64,000 nt of DNA from Microdochium bolleyi (lineage: Eukaryota > Ascomycota > Sordariomycetes > Xylariales > Microdochiaceae). The translations under genes were made by a program, and so were the position numbers. Of the stretch, positions 41,216-54,770 are shown piece by piece. The notes beneath the pieces are model-generated. The model saw only the letters and a list, made by a program, of their open reading frames with translations, made no database searches and had not been told where the DNA came from. Numbering within the stretch: the stretch's first letter is position 1; every line of letters starts with the position of its first letter. The DNA lies in NCBI GenBank assembly GCA_001566295.1, contig KQ964253.1, positions 620,001-684,000 of the forward strand, given 5' to 3'.

Positions 41216-43783
41216 GTAGTTTTTCCACTGAGGAAATCATGCTCTCCCGCTGTCCCATGCATTAGCTTGGGGAAAAGAGCCATCCACACATGTTTCGACA
41301 TTACCGAAATTAGCATCACCTCGGCGTTTTGATATCTTCGGCCTCGTACGACCGGGTACAAATTCAGACTAGAAGACATTGAGTATTCATAGTCATACTT
41401 ATCTCGGACGCGTTTGGACGACCCAAATGCGTTCTTCCATTGACCGTTGACCCTGAGGCTCGACCCCGTATTGCCTACTGACACTTTCTGGAAGCTATCT
41501 TCACCGGTTTCGTCCCTTGGCCGCAACACCCAGATCGGCGTGGTCTAAAGCTATGGGCAGCAGGGAACAGGAACCCTTGGCCGCCACGCTCGTCCTGCAC
41601 GGGGCACATACAGAAACCTTATCCCAGCCCTGCCTGCCTGCTTGTTCCTCGTCGCAATCCCCTGCTTGGCAAGTTGAGACACGGTCTGCGTCTGTGTGCT
41701 CCTGCATCTCTGGGCCTGCTGCTACGTACGTGCTTTCCTCTTCCTCGCTGCCTGCGGAAACTCCGGCGGCTCGTGCATTGCCTGCTGGATTCAGTGTCAC
41801 GCTTCTAAAGGTCAGGAGCTGTCCAGTCACTATGGACTCGGGCATTCCAAGATCGGGTCAAAGCTATCATGGACAGGCCTCAGACGCGGTGGGAATATCA
41901 ACTGAACGAATTCCCGAGCCTCACACGTTGTTCATTGGTGCGCAAGCTACGCCGAAAGTCGGTATCAGGGCATACATCGTGGCCGAGGAGCTAAGGATGC
42001 CTAATGGAACCATGGAAGATAAGTTCCGGAGCTCATGCAGTCCATGTGAATGAATTCAGGCCGTCATGGTTTCCCTTTCAAGAGTCCCAAATCAATGTGA
42101 GTTGTCAGTTGTCAATGTTTAGACCTCATATCCCACCCATCACTTGACGCCAAGTGCGGCAGGCATGGAAGACGTGATTTTACTCTGACAGGGAAGGGCT
42201 CGGACACTCGGGCAGACACACCGATCCGTATGCTATGAGGAGTGTACTCTGTGGGATCACCGAATGAAGTGCTCCACGAGCGGGACTTGGTTGTTCTTGG
42301 ACAGCACATCTGTGCGCTTCCTGCGCTTTTGAGTTTCACTGCGTCTGCAGCTGCTGCAGCAGCCTGCATGCATCCGCGCATGTTGGCCGATTACCGGCAT
42401 GGTCGACGACGCTTGCGGGCGTGCCGTGTTCCCGCCGGTCTGATTCGGGGTCTGTCAATATCACGTTTTTGGTCAGTCATGCCAGCCGAGGGTTACCGAG
42501 GCAAGTCCAGTTTGAGAGAAACCGCCTGGAGTAAGACCGCGAGGTTACCACAAGTCGTCCATGTTTCGTGGACATTGCGGGTGGCCTGCAGATCGAGCAC
42601 ATTGTCATTTCAAGGAGGCAAGGGGCCTTCCATCCATGCCGTGCCGGCCACAACATCGTCTGTGCTTTGCAAATCTTACATGCCCAGAGAAACAACTTGA
42701 CAGGGCGCATGGGCATGTCCAAGAGCCCGTGTCTCCTGACAACAGAGAACTCGTTGTTGCGTCCCACCGATTCTGTTCTCCTTATCCGCAAGTGGGAAGG
42801 GGGAGGGGGAAAAGCAGTCCAGGGAGAGCTTGCCAGTGCATCCGAGCGTAACGTCTTCCTTGCATGCAACTAGCCATTCGGATGTGCTCAGAGTTGTGCC
42901 CCGTGCCGTGTGCTCGATAGTCCATGATAAGAGCCTTTCTAGAAGCGACCTGGCCCCTTCCTGACGCACAACTTGGATCGGCTCGCGCGGACCTGCAAGT
43001 AAATGAGAAATGCCAGGCCGGTCACGCCAGCGAAGCTACATGATAGAAGTCATATCTGAGAGCCGATTGAGTCTCGGGTCGGACTCCGTCCGGGCCCTGC
43101 AGGAAAACATGTAGGATCGAATGATCCAGAGTAGCACTGCTCCGCAGTTAAGAGAAAATAGACGCTGTGCATGTTGTACCTGTGAGGGGAAGGATGTGAC
43201 ACGTTCCGATAGCAAGGGGTCAGAAGCTTGCGTACGCTTCCGTCTCACAACATGCCGACAACTGCAACGGAGCACCCGCCCGTCCGCAGGACAACACAGC
43301 GCGTTGTCTGGGTCGGTGATACGACGGCGACGGAATCGTGGCCCGGCCACCTTGCCCACACCGAGAAGAAGGGGACTTGCAGGGTTCACGGATGCGACCA
43401 GAATAGATGAACGGAAGTGCAGCAACCCCTTGACAACCTAAAACACGTAGCGACCCGCTAACCTCGACGGAGCACGATGGCTTGGCCTTTGGGGAGGGGG
43501 GTCCTGGCAGATTCCGCCCGACGGCCCGGGCCATGGGGAACAAAGGTTTAGCGCAGTGTCTGGGCGTCGTGGCAGGCTCTGGCTCGAGCTTGGTGGCACA
43601 TCCGTCTCTAGTGTCCCGTTCTTGCTTTCCCTTGTCCGAGATAGTGAGATGCGTCCTTGCCTGGCCATGGAAGAGGGGCTCGGCCAAGGCAGGCGGGGAT
43701 GTGAACCGGGCGGAGATAAGCAAGGAATCCTGCAGCGGTGGCTGCTTCTTGTGACTGGTGTTTCTGCTGCTGCTGTCTGCGGT

Positions 43784-43793
43784 GATATATAAG
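43784..43793 (+). promoter_or_regulatory. Orphan TATA box in the gene-poor stretch
   Basis: GATATATAAG followed by a pyrimidine-rich tract with CAA-type possible start sites (about 43815-43870), the usual layout of a strong fungal core promoter. No firm gene lies downstream; the best candidate starts at 43975. Confidence 0.4.
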
Positions 43794-43974
43794 TCAGAGC
43801 AGCTTCTGTGACCCCTCATCTCTTGCCGACCACAATCTTGCCAACGACATATCTCCCATCTTCGCAGTGATCATCATCCTTGGGCCGACAATCCTGCCCG
43901 GCCACAGTACAGTCCCACCGCCAGCCGCAGTGATCGCCTCTTCCTGTCAAGACCACAATTCTTCAGCCTTCGCA

Positions 43975-44282
43975 ATGGCGACCAGCACAAGTAGACCCCG
44001 CTTCGCCATGCAACGCATGCTGCAGATCATGCTTCACATCAAGTATGTCATTGTAGCTGTTGCGACCATCGGCCGATGAGCAGTGGAAACAAGGGTTCTT
44101 TCCAATGCGAGAAGAGCCCATGTCGCTCCGCGACCCGCCATCGGCATTTGTCACAATCCTCAAATCAGGTGTGCAGCGACACGGCACAAGTCCCACAAGT
44201 CGACCAAGAAGGAGAGAGTTCCAGCCGTGCTTCACCAGGGAAAAGAAGGACAAGACGTCGTTTCTTTGAGCTGTGTCATTGA
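43975..44282 (+). CDS. Doubtful small gene after an orphan promoter
   Basis: Possible exons 43975-44042 and 44084-44282 (GTATGT donor, CAG acceptor, phase 2) give 88 aa. Without splicing the frame is only 34 codons. The product would be basic (start MATSTSRPRFAMQRM, end GKRRTRRRFFELCH). The intron would be 41 nt, shorter than all others in the window, and its branch point is poor. The only support is the TATA box 182 nt upstream and the phase match. Confidence 0.2.
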
Positions 44283-45319
44283 TCTGGGACAGAACCCAGT
44301 CGAGAACGAGCAACAACAGGGAAGTTACCGACACGGCGAACACGCCACCGCGGAGTCCTCTCTCAAGAGGGGGCAGTATTCATGAGACGCAAGGTCCGAG
44401 AAGCGCTTCGCAACCGCGGGTGATACAAGTCGCCAGCCAGGCGAATAGCGCTACGGTGAAGGACTCAAACCACGGTGCCTGTCCCACAGAACGCTCGCGT
44501 CGCGGACGGAATTGAAGCGCGAGCTTCTTGATTGAGCACAGAGGAAGACCATGCCTCTGAGAGCAATGCGCGCGCCGCTCCTCTGTGCAAAGCACAAGGC
44601 AGCAGAGAGGGCCGACGTCCCAATGGATTACAAGACAACGTGCCATCATACCTAAAAGCGCCGAATCGTTGAGCATCAGCGTGGTGGCAAAGGTTTGCGT
44701 GGGGTTGCGCGGAAGCAAGGGACTCAAGTCACCCGAGTAGAGGCAGACACACTTTCATTTGTGTCATCCACGGTACTCGCGACAGGACGCGTAGAGCATA
44801 GGTAGATGCATCCCTTAACGATCATTAGACGACGGGTAGATCGTGACAATCAGTTTAGGTTGTTTTCTTCTTGTTTCATAGGCAGATACTACCAGCTAGA
44901 TCAGCACCTCCAAACTACCACTTTGTTCTGACGCTCAAAGCTCCGTGTTCGTGGGACGTTGCTGTTGTCCAACTTCTCCCCCACCGGGTATTGACTCTTC
45001 ACGACAGTGCAAACTGCGCCGGTTCTTGTGCTCTCTCTAATGAGTTGATCTTCGGCATTTCCTGGGATAAAAATCGTAATGTGTTCGAAGTATGGTTCCT
45101 TGAAGTGCTCTCCATAGCTCATGTACCGAGCTTGGTTGTGAATAACAGCTTGAATACATCATTTACCTTCGCACCAGAACTTGACATAAATATGGCTGAA
45201 CTCGAATGGAGTGGGGAGGCTCTTCAGCAGTACGAAAGTAGACCTCAATAATCATGGGGGAAAGTCAAATAGTCACCGCTCGGTATGTGGGAGAAAATTA
45301 CGGGGGAGCAAAAGACTCG

Positions 45320-45342
45320 CAAAAAAACAAAAAAAACAAAAG
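45320..45342. repeat. A-rich run
   Basis: Runs of seven and eight A interrupted by single C. Simple sequence in the gene-poor stretch. Confidence 0.6.
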
Positions 45343-46722
45343 GTCACTGTCTAAGGCACTTTGACATCAGAGGGTGCAAAGGTCATATTACGTGATGACA
45401 CTCATTGCACGAATTCATAGCTCGCTGGGATGATAGACATCATTAGTGTTCTCGCTCTCGTACTTGGTCATCAGCGCAAGCCATCATAGCGATATAACTA
45501 TATAGACACAACTTTTTCCTGCAGCGAGACGCAGTGGGATAGGCAGCCCGGTGTCTACTGGTTAACTCATGTTCATCTTGTGCTGACGCGAAGTCAATCC
45601 CGAATTTCAAGTGACCTCTATGTTTTGGGTGAGCCACGTCATGGTAGCGAAGTACTGTGGCCGACCCCATCAAATACAAGCCGGCAAACGTAAACTCAAT
45701 GTTCGAAGATATCTAGATCGTAATTTCACTAATAGATGTAACATCGAAGGGTTACAGGGCCTATTATCGCTACAACCTATTGTACGTGGAGGCCTTGACT
45801 ACTATTAGGCACACTTTCTCTGTGCACGGGATTTGAGTTCCCTTCGTTCACCTTGTTCCGACTATCACGCTGATAATTTTCATCTCTGCCAGTTGGCCGG
45901 TTGCCTCTGGAGCTCTCAATATTGCAATGTTGCGCAGTCATTGCAACATCGAAAAAAACCCGGGAGAAATAAGGGCAGCGAGATTCTAAGTAGCACATCG
46001 ATTTGGCTCTGCTGTGCATGTGCGAACTGGCGGAAGACGATGTCGCCATCGGGGCCAATAACACGACGAAGACAATCAGAGCGTAATCAGATAAAGTGAA
46101 ACTCGTATGAGCATGGGTTGGAGGAACTGAGAATGTTTTCTCGATTCGTCTCACGCTGCTCGTTGATGTTTGTGCCCCGTCGAAGATTGCAACATTTTTG
46201 GAGATCGAATGTGAGGATATGTCACAAAACTTACGGAATTCTTTGCATAATTTGAGCCCACACAAAGTATCGTTCAAGAGAAACTTGTGATCAAGGCCTC
46301 GGGAAAAGATTCAAGAATCTACCCCATATTGTGTTTCGCAGAAAACAACACAGCATGCTGAATTCTCTGAACCAGGCGTTCTTGATTTGTGTTGTAAGAT
46401 TTATCGTAACCTCAAAAGGCAAACACCCAGGGTTGACAGAAGGTCGTTGGAAACCATGGCACGCAGTAATAAGCCATGCTTTTCGCTTTTATAGCTGTCT
46501 GCTTGCGTACCTGCCCGCCAGATCTGAAGTCGTGAGTCAACATTTGCAATCTTCAAGTCACTGAACCAGATGATGTTGAGCATGTCATCAATAGCGCTCG
46601 GAGAAGACCATCTACACACCTTGTCCGTCTTTCTCCGGACATAGATGGCGCAGTATTTCACCAACAGGTATTGCCACCAGGCATAATGTACGAATGTTGG
46701 TAATGTATTATGGCGGTAGATA

Positions 46723-46757
46723 TTTTCTCTTTTTTTCTTTTTCTTCTTCTTCTTCTT
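46723..46757. repeat. Polypyrimidine (TTC)n-like tract
   Basis: T-run followed by five TTC/CTT repeats, 35 nt. Simple sequence without a neighbouring gene. Confidence 0.7.
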
Positions 46758-49700
46758 AGTTATATCTTTTCTCCTTTTTCCGTTGGTTATATGCAGGTAG
46801 CCTCTTGGTGAAATCACATTCTGCACTTTGGATCTTGAATTGCCAGGCAGAAGGAAAATCGTGCCCCGGCTGAAATGCTGCCATACTGCAAAAGGGGAAA
46901 ACTAAGCATGGGTTTGTAGGTTTCTGTATACACCCTTACTTGACATAACTTCAACCGACTAGCTACAGATACCGACGCAGTGATGGTAGGAACTTGGCCA
47001 TGGTGTCAATCCGTGTCTTCAACATAGACTGGAAACATCGCACTGTAAAATAAGTCATCAATTGAGCTTTCACATGCAATCTAGTCCTCTCACCACGAAA
47101 GGAAGGCATCCCGTAGCTCGTGCGAGCGGCCTGCGGGATCCCAAACTCACAAAGAGCAAGACTCTCACACATGGCTGATGTTACTATACGGATGCGCACT
47201 TCAGATTCGGAGATCACCATTTCGACACATGGCACTGCCGAATCCAGGAGCAGTGAGCTCCACCGCGGTTGCCGTGATATTCGAGGGCTCCCTCATCGTG
47301 CCTCGACCGCTATATTGCCATATATTGCCTCGTACACGACACGGCGAGGTCTTGCACAACTCTAGCCAGGTATGCCCCTCGCTGCTGCCATGGCTAGAGA
47401 GACTGAAGGATCCCTGCGCACCTGCCGCCACTTCAGGAGCACTATCCTCGATGACGGCCGGCGCCCGTTCTCGTCGATGATTGCCAGAACGCGATACCAA
47501 GCTTTGCGTGGCTTGCTATGTGTATTCTCTCGCTCTGTCCAACGTAGTCCGTGTTATGTCGATATGTTCGCACGCCTTGCAACAAAGCAGCCACGAGCAG
47601 GACCGGCTTGGAGAGTCGGCCGGGATTACATGCCAATCCTCGCCTATTCTCCTCGGGACCAGCAATGTTCAGCATTTCTAAAATCCATGAGGTACTCTCT
47701 ATACGAGTAGAGCATTGCTCGAGGGTTAGGCTTGGTATCCCGCCAAGTCGGCAAGTCACCCGTAGCCCTGGTTCAAAGTGATTCGATCGCTCCAGCTCGG
47801 CCCAGCCACTCTACGCCGTGGTATTGTGCATATCGAGACACTGCTTCGAAAAGTTGCCTCTGCCGTGCCCAGATACAACGTCACAACTCGTAAGGCGAGT
47901 TGCAATGGACAAAAGCAACAACAACATCGAGTCTAATAGACACGCGTTTGTCTCCCGCCCAAAACCCCGTCGCGGAGATCCGTGTGCAAAGCGAGAAGCG
48001 CCAAGCTGCCCAGACTGAGAGTCTCAGCCCTGTCTGGACTTGAGCCAGCCACTTCAATCTCCAACGTGCAAGTCTCACGACTGTTGACATGGAAAAGGAG
48101 AAAATAGTCCAGGGCCTATTTTTGGCACCCGCGCCATTCCACGGCCGGCTCGGTGCCGTGGAATTCACCCAAGTTAGGTATGCACGTTGTGTGGCACGCC
48201 GAACCTCGTGACACGGCAACGCCTGAGACGCGTCCAGCTGACCAAAGATTCGCGGCGTGTCCAGAGTGTGGCCGGAGACAAACGTGCAGAGCACCTGCCT
48301 GCGGCTCAGTGCAGGTCTTACTTAAGTTAATGCGCGGACAACCGCAGTGTCTCATAAAGGACTTGTCAGTCAGGCGCTGGACACGGACAAATTGCTGCTG
48401 CTGGCACTGGTGCAGCGATCAAACACGCGCGAGTCGTGCAGCTGGATCATCCAATATATGCAGGAGTGTGACCTCCCCAGCAAAGATGCCGCTATACGAG
48501 CCTGCTCGCCCACGCATGGCAGAAGCCAAGCGCAACATGTGCCCAGGCTCGCCAGGTTGTCGCTTGCCGTTATGAGATACCGCAAGTACGTACTGTACTC
48601 GGTGCTCTGTACTCTGCAGCATCACATTTCGGGGGCCTGCCGCCTGCCCGAGAGCTTTTTGCTTATCAGCGGACACGGGCCGGCCATCGCATTGCGTCGT
48701 TGGTGCTGCGCCCCGGCATCTAATTTCCAGCCGTCAGTGCCGCCGCCAGAGAGGCGTGGCGCGGCGCGCCGCCCGTATCCCCCCCTGGCACTTGAGCATG
48801 CCAAGCGCGATCAGGCAGCGGGAATATGTGGCCGTTGCCCCCAAAACGACCCGCGGGTGACGGAGGGCGCAAGCGTGCAACGGTGTGACTATCGAGTGAG
48901 TCCTCGATCAGAGCCGGTGGTGGTTGCGAGGTTCATGGTCTATGATTCGTCTTTGGAACCCACAGCGAGCAACCTTGATTTGTGCGATGCGTGTTGCCAG
49001 CACGCTTGAAATGCGGACCGACTCCAGTTGCTGCCCATACAGTACAGACCGGACCTCGACAGACTCACACCCCTCTCCACTGTAATGCAAGGTACGAACC
49101 ACAAAGATGATCGTTCGAGACCACGACGAGCACAGAGCTCGGGAGGCTGGCGAGGGCTGGCAACATTAAGTGGAGATCGACCCTTGAAGTTGCAGAAGCT
49201 TCGCAACCTAGAAGAGCCTCGAATCGCTGGAAAACTGGATAGACAAGCGTCGCCGTACCGTATGCGCGCAATCGTGTGCCGCAACCTTGTCTGCGCAACA
49301 GGGGCAAGGCACTGGAGATCGCGAAGTCGGTTGGATCAATGACGGTCACCTTTCCACGAGGAGAAATGCTTGATGTGTCGCAGTTGAGCCCATAGCTGCA
49401 GCCGCCCCAGCTCAAGCCCTCCAAGCGGGCTCCGAAGTCTTCGGGCGGCTGGCGGCTGAGCGGTCGTGTCGACTTCACCGAACATCGAGGGGAGTGAAAC
49501 TGACCGCCTCGATGTCGTGGCCATTGCTTGAGGAGGACTGGGTGCTGGGATGGTCACGCCCGCGAGCCCGATGCAGTAGGTGAATTCGGTGGAGCTGGGC
49601 TGGCTCCGGCGTGGACCATACTGCGCCAAGTCTAAAACTAGATCAGGCTTTCTCATGGTCTTCAGTCACTGCAGCTCGTGGCTTGCATGCGGGTGGTCAG

Positions 49701-52505
49701 CATCACTGACACCCTGGAGGGCATGGCGTCCCATCTGTCCAGTACGATAGGCTAACCATGGCCGGTATTCTTCACATCTAGATACTGTCGGAGCCTTGAG
49801 AGGAAGCATCTAACACGTGATGCCGAGACATTCATAAGTGCTCCGAACAATGTGGTGACGTGGCAAGGGAAAGAAGGCACCGCGTATCCGAAGATGTGGT
49901 CCAAGCTCGCCTTGTTCCTGTGCACAATGGGACCGTGATCGTCTGCCTCTTGATGATCGTGCAGGCGCACGGCTTGATCTGCAGTGACTTGAATAGGTCC
50001 TTCAGCTCTTGTCTGGCGAGTGTCTGGAATCTCGCACGAGGACGGCATGAAAGAACACCCGTGAATTGACCTGTAGCTCCGGATGTGCCTGTCGCGTCTT
50101 GTTTCATTCGCCAGCCCACAAGCTGCGGATGGCGCAATGAACACTGCAGAAGTCGGAGCGGGCGGATGCAATGGCTTGCAGAAGTGGCGTCCACATCATG
50201 CAAGCCGGCGTCGTCGCCTGTTCGCCTGGTTGGAAACGAAGGAATCGAGGGAGTGCAGGATTGCTGCCCGGGCGCCCAGACTCGTATTCCTCGACTCCAG
50301 GCCGCGTGTCCACTGGTGTTTGCACATCTTGACCTGTTGCATCTTCGAGGCCGGCCAAGGTGGTATTGAAGACGCAGCGCGGAGAATACCGTGAACATTC
50401 AAGAAACCTAGATACTTGATTGTATCATCGTTATCCATGGCCGGCCGGGGATCTCTCGTTTGGTTGCGGGCCATGGCGATCGACACCCACCGCACATGGC
50501 TGCGGCACCGCCGCGACCTATCAGGGCAACCACCGCGCCAAGCCAGCAGAGAGACATGACTGTCGTTTGAGGCGGGCTCGCCGTCGTCGCATCGTGGTGT
50601 TGCCCCGCGTCAGCAGGCCAGGATCGAGACGTCGTTCTCGAAAGCGTTCGGATGACCGTGAAACCTGGTGCAGCTGGGAGACACGTCTGGCAAGTGTCTG
50701 AAGTCCATTGGCTTCAAACGACTTCGTGACTGACGCTCGGAGTCGGGCAGGCGGGTTTCAGCCGACGAGTAGCTGATGCACAAAGCCAGCTCAAGTGTCT
50801 GACATTAATAATGCAACGTGGAAAGAAGCTTATGCAAGGTGCTTTCCTGAGCGGGACGTGTTCCTGAAGATCGTGATTTGAGGACAGTGTGTATACAGTA
50901 ACGCAAACGGCCTCCGGCATTGATTTCCTGCGGATAGGATGTACTTCTCATTTATGTGAGGGAAAAGCGAGTCACTCATCTTTCAGTCCTTCTCAATCTG
51001 GCACCGCACTGCCCGATCCGTAATTATCATACATTGCATATCCTTGACGTACGCAGTAGGCACATGGGAACACGAGTGCACACCCGCGTGATGTCGAGCT
51101 CGCAAAGCAGTACGAAGCGACGAGACTGCCACCGTGCCTCGCCTTGTTTGTTGGTGGCACCTTGACTTTAGAGCCGCATGCCCTTTGCGATCCTTCCCTA
51201 GTCACGTACGACTCAGCGGGCGTTCGACGTGAATTAAGGTATGCTCCCTCGCACAGAGAGCCGCATACATGCTGCACACAACCGGAAGGGAGACGGCATC
51301 ACGAGCTGCCGCCTGGGCCGGGCTGCAATAAGCACCGGGACAGGTGGCATGCCAGCACGCGTGGGAGCAAACACTGTGCGGCCAGGGCTCCGCTCCCGAG
51401 CATTTCTGCCCCTGGCCCGGCTCCACCCCTTTGTGCTGCCCAGCCACGATTGGTCCCTGGGCCCTCAGGCACCGACGACACAGTCCCGGGTAAGCACCAA
51501 CGGCCGCCAACCACGCGCGTTCCTGCATCTCGGCCTGCACCCTTGACGCCCGCCAAGATGACTCTGAGACTGATCAGCGCACACCCCCTCTTTCATTGTC
51601 CAGTCCATCGAGGGCAGGCTCGGACAGAACCAGTCTGTTGATATCATCAGTCAGTGGCAGCCGACAGAGACTCACCATTGCAGCCCAGGCGAGCCAAGTC
51701 CTCGGAGTCCTCGACCGCCATGCGACAGAGCCGCGATGGCCAGGATGAGCAGCCAGCGAAGCACTACTCAAAGTGAGGGAATGGGCGCCTCGACACACGC
51801 CCCCCTCTGCGGCGCGGGGCCCCTTGGCGGTGCTGGGCCTCCCTGCCCGTCTCCACCCACGCCTCTACGCGGCCTCGAGGCCCTGGCACCATGCCTCCTG
51901 GCTGGCTCGCACCGTCTGCCCAGTGCTCTCGCTCCTCTCCCTCCCCCCTCGCCATTCTCCTCCCAACCCGAAACCTCTCCCAGCCCAAACAATACCCGTT
52001 TCTCCCTCAGCTGGCTGTCCACTCATTTCACCCGTCCTTCGTTCCAGTCCTCAACTCCAAAGCCTCTGCCATTTCGAATCGACATCCCGTCGTCCAGCGC
52101 TCATTGAAAATTCATACCCACGCCTTGCTTTCGCTCCACCGACAGTCGACAACAACGACGACGCCCACCAACCAAAACTCGAACTCTCATCGCTACTTGC
52201 TCTAACGCGGCATCATCTTCAACCTCGATCCAGCTCTCCGACAGCTTCGCTGCCTCGCTCGGTAGACACCAGTGGATCTGGTCGACTTGCCTACCAACCG
52301 CTAGCCGTAGCTCTACTCGGCAGCTCGACCAACAGTGTCTGCATGTTCTAACAGGTACACGCCTGTATCTCTACGCCTAAAAGGGAGCACGGACCGAACA
52401 CACGCTGGCCGGCCAAAGTCGATACGTGTAGTCGGAAGCGAGTCACACATACGACTCGACATTTGCTCGAAATAGGCCGTATCCATTCACGTCTAAACCT
52501 ACACA

Positions 52506-53432
52506 ATGCTTCGCCAACTTGCATTCGCTGCCGTCCTGGCCTGTGGACCGCTCATGGCCGCAGCCCAGACCGGTGTCCAGCAACCCATAAAGAATCCCGT
52601 ACTGGGCACAGATACCGTTCACGGCTGCTACTCTAGCAAAGGCTCGTTGGACGACGGCAGGACCATTGAGTTCAACTCCCAGGGCGAGTGCAACAAGGTG
52701 TGCCGTGACCAGCTAAAGAAGGCGGTTGCTGCGACATACGCCAACACATGCTTCTGTGGAGACGAGTACCCCAACAGTTCTTCACTCGTTGCTCCGAACA
52801 AGTGCAACGAACCCTGCCCTGGCTTCGGTCCTCACGCCTGCGGTGGTCTGAACACCTTTACGGTGTACAACACTGGTTTCAGAGTCAGCGTTGGCGAATC
52901 CCAAGCCGACACAACCTCAAGTGCGGCTCCTACTACCGTGACATCTGCCGCTCCCGTCACAAGCAGTAAGTAGAAATCGAATTGATATCGGACATCATGC
53001 CTGGTATGCTAACAATCTCGCTAGCTTCCACGACTCCTTCAAGCACACCACAGAACAATGCCCCCAGCGGACCGCCGACCGTCGCTATCGCGGTGGGAGT
53101 CGTCGTCGGCATCCTCGCTATTGCTGGAGTAGCTGGCGGTGTCTTCTTCTTCATGCGTCGCAAGCGCAACACTGAGATTGAGGAGGAGCACCGCCGTAAT
53201 GCCGCTGTCAATGCCTTCATCAGCGGCGGCAAGCCACCGGGAAGCAGTGATGGCATGTCCATGTCTGACTCTCGTCTGGACCCCGTCATTGCTAACCGCC
53301 GCATGAGCGATGGAAGCATCGCCGACAACCAAGATTACTCGCGCCGCATCCTGAGGGTAAGCATACGTGATCTGATGTGGCCATCATGTGGGAAATCGCT
53401 CGCTAACACCACTCCAGGTTACCAACGCGTAA
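52506..53432 (+). CDS. WSC-domain cell-wall integrity sensor (Wsc1-like)
   Basis: Plasma-membrane stress sensor that signals through Rho1 and the Pkc1 MAP-kinase pathway in yeasts. Exons 52506-52965, 53025-53356 and a 15-nt last exon 53418-53432 (introns 59 and 61 nt, branch points GCTAAC) give 268 aa. Signal peptide 1-20 (MLRQLAFAAVLACGPLMAAA). WSC domain about 38-125 with eight Cys (HGCYSS, GECNKVC, NTCFCGDEYP, NKCNEPC, HACGG). A short Ser/Thr-rich stalk of about 45 residues. One membrane helix about 173-197 (VAIAVGVVVGILAIAGVAGG). The cytoplasmic tail has a basic stop-transfer (RRKRN) and ends DYSRRILRVTNA. The stalk is much shorter than in yeast Wsc1. Confidence 0.93.
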
Positions 53433-54770
53433 GCAACATTATTCGTTGCTCTTCTCACGACGGACGAGTTCTCGCTTGTATCTCTTGCTTCTCATCGGCA
53501 TTGACGGCGTTCATTGGGTCTGGGTTTTGAATAGTAGGAGGTTCGACCTGACCAGACGACCTCGGGCGTTATAATCCTTATTCTGATCTTTGGGCGAGCA
53601 ACAAAACTTCCTTTGGATACTCGGTTCGAGCTTCAGGCCGTCACCAACCGCCGACAGCTCGCATCACTGCTGGTCTACACCATGCCGTCCGCTCCTTTTT
53701 TTCATCTTTAGACAGTTGATGGTCGAATCTGGACCGAAGTGGCAACACCAATCTCAGCTTGCTCTTCGACACATCTACGACTCGGGCATGGATATCATAT
53801 TTATCTATACAGGACAAATATACGACTTCTCGACACTGAATCAGTGGGCCGTTCAAACTTCTGAACATGCTGGAATATGTCTGTGGATTGGATGCGAGCC
53901 ATGGTCGATGTGAATCTACATCTGTAAATTCTTGAGCCTCGCTGGGCCAGGTTCATATGGTTGTGAATGTATATGTATAGGTCTATAACAACTCGAAGAT
54001 CATAAGCTTCTTTTCCCTTATGCTGTTTTGATATACCTCTACCACCTTGTCAGGACTAACTCGAAGGTTCGGGCCCGTGAATAGCCTTGTAGATGTGATG
54101 CCACGCCGTCACTTTTATGAGTTCTGCTGGTCTAGTCGGATTAGCGTGGGCCATTTGTTACACGTCCAGCAAACTCTCTGGTGCTGCGTTCGTTGCATGC
54201 TGTATATCGAGAGTTCGATCGTCCTCGGGCTACGGATTATTGTGCCCGATGCTTCGTAGACCACAGCCTGCGCAATGCAGACGTTGCTCGCGACGGAGTT
54301 GATACGAACGGCCATAGGATGGCGCAAAGACGAGGAATGGAAGCCGGATGAGTGGTCGCTTTGGAGCCGCGTATTGAGCAGGTCGGTACGCTAGCATTGT
54401 GACAGCCGCGGTGCAACCTTGCCAAGCTTGTCGAGGGTGAACGAGCCTCATCACGGTGCGGCAACCGCGTGGAGCGGTGATGCTCCACTTATTTTTCGGG
54501 CACGCCCCAGACGCTCTGAGCACAGGCGCGCATCAACAAGCTCCTTGAGAGCTTCACGATCGCTCCGACATCAACCCGTGTGACGACGAGCGCGCACCTT
54601 GCTGTACTCTAGCAGACCTTCCGAGCGGGCCAGGCGAGATCGACATCACACTGCGCGTTTGAACCTTCGACACGAACACGCTCGAGCGTGCGACTGGCCG
54701 CTCGCGTATTCTGCCAGCTTCAACAACACACCGAGCGCAAGTCTTCTGAGGGCAACTAGGGACATTAAAG
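53433..54770. other. Intergenic, no gene seen
   Basis: About 1.3 kb between the WSC stop and the Nup37 start, both on the plus strand. Short frames only. Confidence 0.5.

Larger units (their letters stand above)
41216..52505. other. 11.3-kb gene-poor stretch
   Basis: I find no gene I can name here. Frames of 100-220 codons occur (for example 41517-42053, 43220-43819 minus, 48347-49009), but most begin with GTG or TTG, show no known motif and lack plausible splice partners. Base composition varies: about 44.8-47.1 kb is AT-richer with A- and T-runs, the rest is mixed. I see no terminal repeats, transposase or reverse-transcriptase signature and no tRNA-like B-box with pairing arms. The last 700 bases before the WSC gene are pyrimidine-rich and probably its promoter and long 5' leader. 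Confidence 0.5.

Noticed and set aside
41517..42053. 178-codon frame downstream of RRP6
   Set aside because: TTG start and low-complexity composition; no sign of coding.
43220..43819. 199-codon minus-strand frame with ATG
   Set aside because: No recognisable motif; it crosses the orphan TATA box region on the other strand and looks like chance.
45777..46277. 166-codon minus-strand frame
   Set aside because: Begins with TTG, lies in AT-rich sequence, no motif.
48347..49009. 220-codon plus-strand frame in the gene-poor interval
   Set aside because: Begins with GTG, no family motif, no promoter and no splice partner.
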